Of a DNA stretch of 64,000 nucleotides, positions 22,853 through 35,900 are shown piece by piece. The notes beneath the pieces were generated by a model. The model was not told the origin of the DNA. It saw only the letters and a list, made by a program, of their open reading frames with translations, and made no database searches. Source of the DNA: Promerops cafer (lineage: Eukaryota > Chordata > Aves > Passeriformes > Nectariniidae); the NCBI GenBank assembly GCA_013398275.1, contig VZSE01008344.1, forward strand, positions 433,105-497,104, read 5' to 3'. A program made the translations under genes and the position numbers. The first letter of the stretch is position 1. The number at the start of each line of letters is the position of its first letter.

Positions 22853-25800
22853 CAACTGATTGCTAGCAGCAGAGTAAATTGCATTATTAGCTTTGCTAGC
22901 TCTTTCCTCCTGAAGGCGACTGTTCAACTTGGTTTTGTCAGATCAGACAATTTGCTAATTTTGGTTTGGCTTGCGTTGACTTGTTAGAAACTGCACGGCT
23001 CCTTGGCCCACAGCAAAATATAAATGATTGCATCTACAGAAATTTCCCGTTGAGATTATTCAGGTGTCCTTTAAGGCTCTGACCTCAAGGGTACATACAA
23101 CCTTTTGATGTATCTTCTTGCCTGATAACTTAAAATAACATGAGGTAACTTCTTAGATTGATTTTTAGAGATAATTATGAAAGACATTCCTATCTGCTAA
23201 ATTTTGAGACTGAAGTTTTAAAGCATTTATGTCGCTAACATGGGGTATTTTAAGGAACATCTAATCAGATCTTTCTCTGTTCTTTTAGAACTATTTAATA
23301 TTAGGAAAATTAGTTGTGGTATATTTTTGATGCCAAGAAAATGTGGAAAAGAATTGAACCTGCAGTGAAAAATGCATCAAAGTAGCTGCCTTGGACCAGG
23401 CTCTGGTGTATGGAATACAGGTAGTCAGTATTCACACGTGTGGTAGCTCATAAGGCACAGAACTAGGGGGGTGTTTTAACGCTGCTTAAAATCTTCTTCA
23501 TCTGATCAATACTTAAATGATTCATCTGGAAAATCAACCAACAAAACAGCTTGATGAAAGAGCAAAAATAATTAACAATCAATTAATTTGCTAGACATAA
23601 AAAAAAAAATCCTTCTAGTAAGTAGTATGCCATAATATTTTTAAAATGTAATGAGGAAAAAAGGTATGAATCCATCACGATGGCACTTGGAAAACGCAAG
23701 CCCTATTCAAAATGGATCACACTTCCTTCTTTGGGTAAATATAATTTATCCATAGAAATAGTGAAGGGTCCAGCTGTCAATTACTTTGAAATAGCAGAAG
23801 CACCTGTGTTCAGATGGAAGTGTTTAATACAGAAGGCTGTGATAACAAAAGCAGATGCTTAGATATAAATCCTGTCTTGTGGGAACTCTATAAAAGATAT
23901 TCTTCATCCCTGTGGCTGCAGAGTAAGTCTCCAAGGCAGGTTTGCAGGGATGGTTTGTTACGGTGGTTGTACCTAGTGGCCAATTAAAGTTAGGATATAT
24001 AATCTTACAGTGTTTTCTTGGAAAACTTATAATCTAAAAAAAAAAAAAAAGGATTAACAACTGGAGGGGCTTGGGGAGGAAGGTGACAGTGTGCAGAGAT
24101 ACATCTCTAAATCTGCAGTCTTGAACTAAATGTTTGCCTCTTTATTTTTTGGCTCTGGTAGTAAGTAGGAGTAGTAGTAGACTATCTCAGGAAAGATTTC
24201 TTCTGTGAGAAAGCCATGCCTGGGACACTGATGATATTTCACATGGGAGCAGTGTAAACTGAACCTATTTTGGAAGTTTTGTAGGAGATTCCTCTTGGCT
24301 TTGATACTTTTCCGAATACACCTGAGGCTAATGATTCTCCTAGAGCTACTCTTCATAGTTTCCTATCAGAATGAAGGAAAAAATAGTCTTGAGAGAAAGC
24401 TGATAGTTGGTTATCTCTGCCCAACCTTCAAATGTAAAAAGGTCTGGGATAAAAGTGAATAATTTTTGGGTAACGTGATCTTTAGCCACTTCTAATTATT
24501 ATGAGGTTAGAAATTACTAGGAGATTGATTTATAAACTTATGTCATTTTTAATAAACTATATAGACTGGAGAGATGGTGATTGACTATAATTATTGATAA
24601 TACATGTATGCCAAAAATATGTATTTATTAAGAAGTTTGAAGTAAACAGAGTGGTCTTGTGCACAAAAGCATGCATAAGAATATTAATGAGATTGCACAC
24701 TCCTGCACTAGAATTTAGGACATTACAAAATTGTGATGGCTTAGGCGATAGCTGCATCTCTTATTTTTATTTTAAACCGTTTAGTGAGGTGGCAATTTTT
24801 TTTTAAAGGGATATGATTATACAGTTAAAAACTGTTTTATAATGCATGTTTATGGGGAATAAGTAAAAGATTTTTTTAAAAGTAAAATCACTTTAATGTG
24901 AAAGGAAATTCACAGCATGAAGTTGTCCTATAGGATGATTCAAGATGAAATATCAGTGGGCTACTCCGAGCTATAGAGATGTAAACTGGTTATTTCTCAG
25001 GAGAATCTTCTTAAAATCAGACTTTTTATCCTAGAATAAAGGGCAAGTGCTGTGATACCTGTAATAAAGGTGAAGTGTACTTTTCCACTCCAAAAATCCT
25101 CATTTGCTTGAAGAGAGCAAACTAAATTTTAATGTATAAAGCTAAAACTTTACATGAGGTATTATATCAGATTGGTAGGAGGATTCTGGGGTTTTAAGTA
25201 GCTTTATGTGGTGTTTACCAAGGCGGTGTTGAGAGGGAAGTGACCACATAAGAGCTCCAAACCTTTGTCTTCCTGTATTTCTTTATTTCTGTTTCTTCTG
25301 TACCTTTACCTTGACTCTGGGACCTGTAAAATCCTCAGGCTTGTCTGAGGTCGCTTTTAATTCTGGGATAGAAAGCGTCTTGCATCACAAAGTTACAGGA
25401 CTGGATGAGAGGACTAGCATCTACAAAGAACATCTAGTTTAATTAGTCTTTTTGGGGTTCATCACTGAATCATACTGAGGCATGGAGTGCTTGCCACTAC
25501 TGGCAAAGGGTTTTTCCAAGACCCTTCAAAAATAGGAAACCACCTGTCTGCTCATTTCTGTTTATTGACTGCTGTATGGATTTGGTGTTAAGTTGGCTCA
25601 TGCTTTGTGGGCATTGCTGACTTGTTCAACTGTGGTGCCTTCATCCCATGTTGCAGGGGAACTTCCAAATTGGGTTTATTATTAATATTAGAACTTTGGG
25701 ACAAGACTTGCATGACTTCTAAGTGAAATTTGATCATTAAGACATGTTATTGAAGAAGAGACTATTTTAGGATGCGTAGGTGAAACAAGAGATAATACTT

Positions 25801-27466
25801 TTCGTCTCAAATTTGAATGCCAAGAGTCAGCTCAAGTACCTCTATTCAGTTTTAGAGAAGGAAGAGGCTGTTCATGTGTATGCATGTAAAGGGAATTTCA
25901 GTTCCTGGTATTTTAGAATAATTTATGGCTGTGCTGTTCTCTGCTGCATCATCTTGGAGCAATTGTTGTGCTTGTTGGCTTTCTCTTTCCAACCTGCAGG
26001 AAGTCTCTTAGATATTTGCAGTCTTAGCTGCATTGTCAGATTTTTCTCTGAAACTGCTAGAGAATCAATACAAGTTGGGAAAAGCCACAGTTTGTGTTTA
26101 TCATAGCAATTTCATCTGGATCAAGTAGTCTTGTGATGTACTTTTAGCTAGGAAAAGAAATGGCAAGGAACCATAGACTACTACTGAAACTTAGTGAAAT
26201 GCAGTGCCCCAGATTTTAGAAATTACTTCTGGGAATAATTCCAGTTGATAATTACCATTTTAAAATATCTTTTAAGCCACTATGCTTAATTACCCATGTA
26301 AATATGTATTAGAAGTTAAAAGTACCAGAGATGCAGTAAAAATGAAATAGGGAATGTGTTTGCTTGTAGATACAATAAAAATTATTTTGTTCTTTAATGT
26401 GTACATAGTGCTAAATAGAAATGTAAGTAATAGCTACAGCATTTGAATGACACTATACAGTGCTGCTTTTGCCCCTGCTGGTGTCTGTAGGTCCAGTTTC
26501 ATGATCAGGTTCACAGGATGAAAAGCCTCTTTGCTCTCTGTTTCCTGGGCACTTTTATTTTGAGGGTCCTGAAAGCAGCAGACTGAAGCAGTGGCTGTGT
26601 TTAGTGGCAGTTCTTTTTCCACTGCAAGGAGGAGAGGATAGACATTTAAAATGTCTAAGTACTGGAAGCTTGGAAACCAGCAGTGTTTGCTCAGGAATAG
26701 ATTTTTGAATTGAATGTGTGTTTGATTTACTGTGGACTGGGCTCATTAACCTTGGCTGCAGCTCAGGCTGAAGCCTGCCTTGGTCAAATCTTCACCACAA
26801 AGAAAGGCAGAGGTCACTCATCTGGGTGTTGTGACAGAAGGGCAAATGTTAATATGGTCTGTCATCTGCTGTGACCATATCTTGACTGACACATCATCAT
26901 GAATTATCTGGGCCTTCTGACTCAAATTTGCTGTATTCTCCTTTGGTTCTCTGTGTTGCTCTTCCTATTTTTATTTTGTTTTCCACTCACACATTCAGAG
27001 CAGTTTATCCCATGGCCTCTCAGCACACCTTTTTTTAGTTTATACTGAGATAAAGACTATCAAGCCCAATATTCATGGGGACCTGAACATGGTTTACCTG
27101 GACCCTAAGGCTGCCATATGAAAATGTGGTTTTTTTATGGTTTGCTTTGGGCTTTTCTTTCCAAGCAAGTATGTAAACAGGTAGAACTTTGATTGCAGCC
27201 TTGTCTTTACACTGGCACCTTTCCCTAGTCTGTTTTTCAATGGTGCCTTTAGCATCCCCCCTGTAGCTGTTGTGTGTGTAGGTGGCAGATCACCCAGGTA
27301 AACTGGAGCAGTGTTGTGAAGGAGAGCACTGCCCATGGTGTACTTAATAAAGGATAAACATGTGTGGAATGGAGCATTTGGAATATACAGGGGTGTTACT
27401 CTAGGGCGAGGCAAGCCTAAGGATTGCCCTCCAGTGCCCAGTTAAAGCTGTCCAACTTTGATAGCG

Positions 27467-27481
27467 TGACACCGCGTGTCA
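27467..27481. promoter_or_regulatory. Short dyad TGACAC-CGC-GTGTCA
   Basis: Two exact 6-bp arms flank CGC, inside a small patch with several CpGs (27460-27560) that is otherwise unusual in this AT-rich region. The TGACA half resembles TALE-homeodomain (MEIS/TGIF-like) core sites. It is short enough to be chance. Confidence 0.3.
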
Positions 27482-30011
27482 TCACTGCCACTGTCACCTG
27501 CCCGAGGCAAGGAGGAGCACTGCTCGGGTTTCCAAGAGGATTATCATCACGGGAGGGCGAACCTTAGCATCTCTCAGTTCACATTCATCACTGAAAGGTC
27601 AAAAAAACTCTTACTTTGAAACAGGTTCTGGAGCATTTTAACAGCTCCTGTCTGTAACAGAAATCCTCAGCAGAGAGGCTGAGCTACTCTGGTGGAGGAA
27701 GGGTGCTGGAGCTGCTCCCACAGTCTCTGTAGCCTCTTCAGCTGCCGTGTGAGAGGGGGATTTTGGTTAAATTGAAACACTTGGGGTTAAGTAACACTTA
27801 TTCTACTCCACACCCAATCCCTCCAGTACCAGTTATTATCTTTGCAACTTCTGTATGCAGGGCTTCTAAGAACTCATTCTGCAGTCCAGGAGAGCTTATG
27901 TCCCATGTGAACCTGTCCCGTCTCTCCCTTCCTTTTGAAATGATGCTTGTTAGGCTATAAATATTCATGGAAAAGAGATTAGGGCACAGTTGAATATTTG
28001 TATTCTAATTAATGAGCAAATTCCCCTTCCCCACGTTCTTACTGTAAAAATCTTCAAGGTTGTGAGAGTCCGTGTATTAATATTAAACATGCCAAGGGAA
28101 TGTTATGGGAGCAGGTTATGGCTTGGCCATGTGGACTTAGACTTTCATAGTGTTATTACCATATGCTTACCTGAAACTGTATTTTAGTAAAAACCTTCAT
28201 GAAAATACCTGTTTTTCCCAATGTTGACTTGAAATTCTCAGGGAGAAGGAAAACCCCTACAAGAAGTGTTTGACTGAAACTCATAACCAGAGAGGAGAAA
28301 GAGGTGAGAAGCAAAGTATGGGTAAAGCATCCAGTAACCTTTCAGTCCTTTTGCAAAGGGAAAAAGTAGGTAGCAATAAAGATTTCTAAGTCTGATAAAA
28401 TATCTCCACAGGACCTTTTTTTTTATTTTTGCAATATTGTGGTTTTACTAAATCAAGGTCAGATGAGAACTAGATTAGCTACATGATTAATGTGTATATT
28501 GGGCCTCACATAGCAAAGTCAGCCAGCACACCGAGGACACTTTCATTATAAAGATTGTGCAAATAATCACTGATGTTTAACCACGCAGTAGATTTGACCG
28601 AAACAATGAAGTTATTACTAAAAAATATTGTCACTCAGTTACTTGAACAGAATTTACTTCACAAGAAACAGCAGCTTGAATCAAAGAGAAGAAAACCAAA
28701 ATCCTAACAGTGCAATGAATGGTCTGAAAACCCTTCAAACAAGCGTTAATTAGTGAATTAACATTTCATGAAACAAAAGCCCTGTTTCAGGTTTTTTTTT
28801 TACCCTGAGACTCATAGGAAGGAAGTGTAGCAGGCATGCAAAGCCCTCGCTGCATGAGGTGCAGCACTGAGTCACCCATCAGAGGTGTCAGGTTTGCTGT
28901 GCACACCCAGCAGGTCACTTGAGTGTGGCCAAAACATCTTCAACATATGGAACAGTTGCATTTTGCTCATTACACTGCTAAGCCTTGTAGATCAAGTAGA
29001 ATATGCTTCATTTATAAAATGCTTCTGAAGAAAAATAACAGCAATATCTAAGTTTGTTAGACTTCGTTCTGATTTTTCTTTTGTCTCTTCAATAAAGAAA
29101 AAAAAAAAACAACAAACCCTGACAAGTATTTGAGAAAATGTTTAAAATTAAGTTTGTCTTTCTAGGTAACAGTAACATTGTGTAAGGGTATTTGTGTGGA
29201 AGCAAGTAATAAAATGTAACTTAATGGTGCTTGTAGTGAACTCTTTATGAGAAAGGAACTCTGCCTAAGCAGATCTCATAACATAGAAAACTCAAATTCA
29301 TTGCCTCAATGGGCCCTGGGTCTCTTTAAGAACAAGTTGTGGTGACAGCTTCCTTTCTGAAAGGGAAAGCAATTCCATTCCTCATTGATTACTCATTTTA
29401 TGGACCACTCACTCTGGTGGTGCATGAAAATGTAAACTGTCCCTGACATATATTCTGTTGTTAATGATGGTCTTGTCTACCAGCCAGATGCCCATTTTAC
29501 TGGCTACTGTATAAACCATTACTGGAACATCTGATTAAGTAGATCACAATAAGCAAGAGTTAAATTGTCGGAGCATCTTGAATATCCAGCTTGCATCTTA
29601 CAGTGGAAAGCCACCAAAATAATGCTGTTAAAGCAATAAGAAGGAATAGTCATCTACTGACAGCCCAACAGAACCCTGAACTTGCCAACTCAGGCCATCT
29701 GTGTTATTTACATTTTAAATCGTTTCTAAGAGGAAAATTGCAGAATTGACAGAGCTGCTGTTGGTTGGGTTACTTGGAAAGGGGCTGTGTTTGTGCTGCT
29801 CTTTGAAATGGATCAGTTGGGCACAGCACAGTGCACCATGAGTTACTTGTGTGTAGGGTGGACTTCCAAAGAAGGCAAGGTAAATCTTCCTTCTGTGTAG
29901 TTTTAAGTGAGTTGAGTTATATGACTTCAGTGTCAATGTTTACATTTGGAATAACCAGAACAATTTTCACTTCTCAAAGCTCACTGAGAAGTCAATACAC
30001 TTACAGCTGTA

Positions 30012-30068
30012 ACCACTACCACCACCACTGCCCCCCCATGTACTTTGCACTTGGGGGGTGGGGGGGCA
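30012..30068. repeat. (ACC)n run and C7/G7 inverted repeat
   Basis: A short run of ACC triplets is followed by TGCCCCCCC (30029-30037) and, after 22 bases, its exact reverse complement GGGGGGGCA (30060-30068). The arms can form a 9-bp GC-only stem. The right side also contains G6-T-G7. Confidence 0.8.
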
Positions 30069-33000
30069 ATCCTAATTGACAACAGAGAAATAGAGAAAAA
30101 GTGGGCAATTTTTCCTCCAGTGAGGATATGAAATAAAAATTGAGGAGGTAGGGGAGAAGTGCTGTGAGGTACAACTCTGGCTGTCTGATGCCTGCTTAGA
30201 GAAGAGATCCAGGTGTTTAAGAAACTCATGAACTTTTGTTTTCCTATTACCCATTCTAACCAGCTTCTGAAAGATAAGTTTCTGGTTACTCATCTTTTGA
30301 ACACACTGGGCTTTGCTTTTGGTGGTTTTGTTGTAGCTGTTGAAAAAAAGAAAAAAAGCCCTCAGAGAATACTTTAACATATTTTTTCCCACCAGAACAA
30401 ACGAGAAGCTTGACCAGATGAGAGATTTGTCCATTCAGCCCTGTGCTTTAATTGGCTACTTGATCATGCCTGGGAAAAAATAGATTAACTAGGCAAGCTT
30501 TTAGTGAAATTTCCTCAGAGGGGTCTGCCAGCCATTAACAATTGGCAGTTTATGAACACTTTGACCTAAGTATGTTTTGGTTTTGTATTTAATAGCCTGT
30601 TATTTATTTTATAAAATTTTCTAGTTGTGTTCAAATCATGTAAACTAGTAGGAGCTATTACACCCTCTGCTGAGAAGCTCATAGGTAACTTTAGAAGACT
30701 GGTGTAAAAAAGGCAAAACCTGCATATTTCTGCTGCTTTGTAAGTAAAAGTGACCAAGTGCATAAGCATAGTGCATCATCCCAAGGATATGTTCTTCTCT
30801 CTCACACCCTTGCTGTCTCTGGTGTATGACACGGCCCCACTTGCTTCAGAACAGAGCTGTTTGTAAAGATCTTAATGCAAATATCTGCTTAGATTGTGAC
30901 TTGAAATCACCATTAGCAGCATTTGGGAATTATTGGTGTAACATCAACATAACAAAGTAGTAGATCCAGTTAACAGAGAAGCTCTTGAGGAAATAAGATG
31001 TTCAGGTTGTCCTTTTGAGAAAAGGTGTTTAGGGATTGAAATAATATACAACTTATTTTATTGGTGCATTAAACAACTTCCTAGAAGTCGAATTGCCATC
31101 TCCTATTTCTAAAAGATATTATCACCATTTTGACAAAGCCAGACAGAGAGAACTGACCAAGAGAGGAAACTGATGACAACATCTGCATTGTGTAAACTGA
31201 GACAAGCACCTGAAAAACTAAATTTGCAATTCAGTTGTTGCCTTTTCATTCCAGGATTGCTGAGAAACTCTCAGCACTTGAAAGGTGGAAACACACAGAG
31301 GGCCCAGGAGTGGCTGATCAGAACATCTATTCTCTCTGCTTCTTCAGAAGTGGTGTCTTGTTATGCTGTTTCTTCTGTCTCTTTTTGAATGTCACTTCCC
31401 CAGAACAGAATTAAAATTTTAATGGTAACAAGAGATTGAAAGCTCTTTCACTAATGTATTTTCTTATTTTGCGAAGTAGCTGTTAATACCATCTTTAATA
31501 TCTATAAGCCTGTCAAGGAAAAGATTTTTATTATAAATTTTGTAGCAAAAGGGAAAGCAAAAAGGAATATCATTTTAGTACAGCTCATGATTTGTATTTT
31601 AAATATTCATCTGTTTCTATCTCTTCTGTAAAATTTTACGTATCTGTTTTAAGGAAGTCTCTGCCACAGCAATAAGCATGCTTTGTATTTCAAATGCTGG
31701 TCCATTTTTAATTGTTTAAAATGGGTGGGGTCTGTGTAAACACCGCTGATTTAGGGGTTAAAAATATAAAAATTGATATTACTCTTCATGTAGGCGCTGA
31801 ATATTTATTCTGGGGATACCTTGCAAAGAAGGATTAATCCCAGTGACACTCTCCATTTCTTAAAATGCCAAAATTAAAGGAAACAATCAGCTGTTCTTGT
31901 TCACTGCCACACAGCAAAGCTAACAGTGTAGGTCACTGATTACTGATTTTCTGGCAGAAATTGTATTTATGCTAGATGAATTTGGACCACTCTGTACATG
32001 TGGCATCTGATACATGGGTTGATCAACCCTTTGGATCCCAAGAGAAACACCTCCAAAATGACATTGTGTTGATTATCCTGCTTTTCCTCAGACCTTTTGT
32101 CCAAATGGTGTAAGTCACTAACCAAAATGTGTGCTGCCCATCCTTAATTCTGGGTTCTAGTTCATCATCTTTGTCCTGTGAGCCCACTGGCCAAGTCTTA
32201 CTCATTGGAAAAGCTGTTGTCTTATTCCTGTGGCTTTTAAGATCCTTGTGCCTGAGGACATGTGGAGCTCAGGTGATTGAAGTGAGGATCTGGGTAAAAG
32301 AAGATGAGGTCTAAAATAGAAAATCTGTTACTCACTGAAGGAGATCACAGAATAGCTTTGTTTTCAGAGTGAAATATCCTTGACACTGGACACATCCACT
32401 CACAAGCATTCAGTCCAAGCAAGCTAACAAATCTCTGCATGGTTAAACTATTTCTGATGGTTTTTTTTTCCCCTAAGATGGAAGGTTGTCTATTTTAAAA
32501 TTTACTAGAAATAGAATATGTGAGATCTCTGTGAAAGGAAAGAGAATTTGTCTCAAAGAATAAGACAGAGGAATTTTTAAAATGTATTTTAACATTCTGA
32601 GAATGTGAAAATTACTTTTTTTTGGTGTCTGGACTGTCAATACCAACTCAATATCCATGATAACAACAAGCTAAGCAGAAAGTTGTGCTGCAGTTGTGAG
32701 ATAATGCTGGCAAAATAATTAACTCCATCAATCAAACTCAGAGCAGCATCTTCCAGAAACATAAAGGTGAGTCTGCAAAAACTGATAAATATTACTCAAC
32801 AGAAACTCTCCAAGACCCTGCTAAATAGGATTTTTAAGGAAGTGTTAAAACCTATCTGTCTGGAGACAGTTCTGCCCTGAAGCAGGGGGACACATGAAAG
32901 TTAACTTTTTGTTAGTAAACTCTGCTAATGGCATTTGAGTGCATACATATCACTTGCATTTATATATGTAATCATGTTAAAAGATTGATCTAATACAAAT

Positions 33001-35734
33001 TCTCATAAATATCATGCATAAGTATCTGTCATAGGCACAGGTGCCCCCACATTTCCATAGAACTAGTAAATCCAGCATACAAGTGTGCTTTGAAATGTTT
33101 GTTAATGTGGCACCAATAGTGTAAGTCAAGTTTTGTTTTAAAGGTTTTTTTTTTTTTCTTCACTGTGCTCTGTTTTTTCCCTCCATATCTAAGTTTTCAA
33201 TGAGGAACATAACTGTGTTGTCATGAAGGCTTTTTTTTTGTATCTTACCAATAAAAGTGAATGCATTTCTGAGCAGTGCCTTAAGCATTTTAGTTTAAAG
33301 GAGGGCTTGAAAAAAGATGTGTTTAAGCACTCTAATTGGTACCTTGAAACAGTGTTGATGCTCAGAATTACAGGGATCTGGACAAGGGCTCAATCCACCC
33401 TGGCAGAAAAGATCTGGCAGATCAAAATCTGTTCATGTCTCAAGGCTGTCCCTTAACACCGGCATCCAAGAGTTGTTGTTCTGGTGGGGCAAAACTATCT
33501 CAGCACTGAAAAGACAGAGGAGCTGCCTCTTGTCAGCACTGAAGTGTCCTGCTGGCACATCTACATCTCCTGCAGGCTCAGCATCCTGCGTGGTGTTCTA
33601 ACAAGATGCAGCTGCTCGTGAAACACAGGCCTGTGCCTCCCTCTGCTCTTGTGTTGTGTGTGTGAGAGCAGAGAAATATCTGGCACTTTGCAGGTAATGG
33701 CTTATAAGTTGCAGCAATTATTCATGCTGGGAGAAAGAAAGCTGATGCAAATGTTTCATCACAGAAAAAGCCTTATTTTTTACACAGGTATGTGTTGGAT
33801 TCAGAACCCGTCTCTGAGCCACTGTTTCTTTCGAATTTTTTTTTTCTGCATATTTAATGCCCTTTATGCACATAGAAGTGTATCTGCATAGGATTTATGG
33901 CTTTGGGGGTTGCTGTTGTAGCCTGAACACCTAGAACATGGTGCAGCAGACCATAAATACTGGTGTGGATAAAGCCCTGAGCAGCTTCAAGGAGACAGGT
34001 TATGTGCTCCCATAAGGTCTAACCTGGACAAATTCATGCTGTAAGAAAAGATGCACACACTTAATCTCAAACAGGAGCAGGATTGTAGTTTAATATCTAG
34101 CTGTTCCTTACCTCTGCATGTAGATTAAATATCCTCAGCAGCATCTGATACAGCCTGACTTAAAGGTTTCTGTTGGTAAATTGCACTAGTCAGAACTGGA
34201 AAATGAAACCCTTTCTCCTATCTCTTTTCTGCTCCTTGGGGGTAAGCTGATAGTAATCAGAGCCAAGTTGTAATTACCCAGTGAGACTGAGTTGCTTAGG
34301 TGTGTAACTAAAATGTTTGTCCTGTGTAGGACACTGTCTGTTGGCAGTGATGCTCAGAGTACACCAGGAATGTCTCCATGGGACATCCTGTTGGGATTTA
34401 TCTGCCCCATGGACCCCCTGAGCTTCCCAGCTTGGTCACCTTCCTCACCTGGAATTTCCTATTGCCTGAAGCAATTAAAAATTAGCTTGGGCATCTTTAT
34501 ATAATAAACTGTAGTTTAAGTATATTCTGAGCTATACCTTCTCCTTCATATGGTTTGAAAACAGGTGAGGAAGAAACACTGTTTTTTATGAATTTTCAGC
34601 AGAGTTTTCCCTTCCTGAGGGGTTCCATCAGAAGTGGATTACATTGAGCCCCTGGTAATCATTGAATAAATGTGTTAAAAAGTGCTCGATTATTTTAGCA
34701 AGTACCCCCCTGTGGCTTCTGCAGTGCCTTGTTTGAATTGTACAAGATGTTCAACATTTTCTATGCCTTATTGGTTTGACCTTTAAATATTATTTAAAAT
34801 GTGAATGTGATATCATCTGCAACCAGCAGATAAAGGCTTATGAGCAAAAGGACAATATTTTGTTGGATGATTGCTACATTTAAGAATAGCATAACCTTTG
34901 AAGGTCTAGTAAAATTGCAATAAAATTTTGTAAAATAGCAGTAAAATCAGTGTATTTTTCTAATATAAAAAAGTAAAAGGCTATGGTTTATAACCTGAAC
35001 TTGGAAGTTTTTCCACCTCATCTGATTTTTTTGTTATTTCCTATATCATTAATCTCCTGCTGGGCAGTATAAAGGTATGTTTATAACATGATAGCTTAGA
35101 TGCAGGAATATATACGAAAAATGTCGTGTTCTATCTTTAATGTAAATTCCTGTATATAACTACACAGTTGTACGGTGTGTGTGAAGGACTTGAAGTTTCT
35201 TAGAGGAGTCTGGGTGAGGAAGACCATGAAGTAAAAGTGAAAGATTTCATTATTTAAAACCCCAGCTGGGTAACATAATTATAGACAAATGTAACTTTTG
35301 TAATTTCATAACTACTTGGTGTTTTAATGCATTTTTCAGACAGTTTAATTGTAGAAAAGGAATTTGCAGGCTGTGAATGCTCTGAGAGCAGGCCAGCAGT
35401 GCAGCTGTTGGGCAAGTTCTAGGACTGGGTGGCATCTCAGTGTCCTCCTTGGCTTTGGCCATGGAAGGTTTGCACCTGTGTTGCTGAAACTGCCCCTCTC
35501 ACGGAGAAGTTGTGTATTGTTTTATTGAGGGGTTTAGAACACACCCTTTGGTCTTTTCTGGTATGTCTCTCCTTCTGGGCACACTTGATTAAAGCTGCAG
35601 CGTGGAGTTGTAACAGCATTTGAGATCACATTGTCCGCTTCCGCTGCATGCGTGTTTTTCAGATGTGGGTCTGCCAGCCCTTCTGTTTGTAAGCCTTGAG
35701 CTGTATTTGGCAAAGGAAGGCTTTGCAAAGCTCA

Positions 35735-35900
35735 GCTCAAGCAGAGGAGAATGAGCCTGATGTGTCAGCTGGGAGTGCAAATGCATCGCCTCAATGCGGT
35801 GTTGCAGTCAGGCTGGGCTGCCTGTAATTACCCCATTAGGGAGACCACTGAGACTATAAAGAGATCCTGGGAGCAGCATTTCCCTCTCTGACCGTGACCT
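35735..35900. promoter_or_regulatory. Possible conserved regulatory block
   Basis: The block contains TGCAAATGCAT (POU-like), GTAATTACCCCATTA (homeodomain-like) and a TATAAAG at about 35856, in a stretch of balanced composition unlike its AT-rich flanks. Dense transcription-factor motifs of this type are common in conserved vertebrate enhancers. No comparison is available here, so this is inference only. Confidence 0.2.

Noticed and set aside
23886..23896. TATA-like CTATAAAAG
   Set aside because: No initiator, CpG enrichment or downstream exon accompanies it; AT-rich DNA produces such words often.
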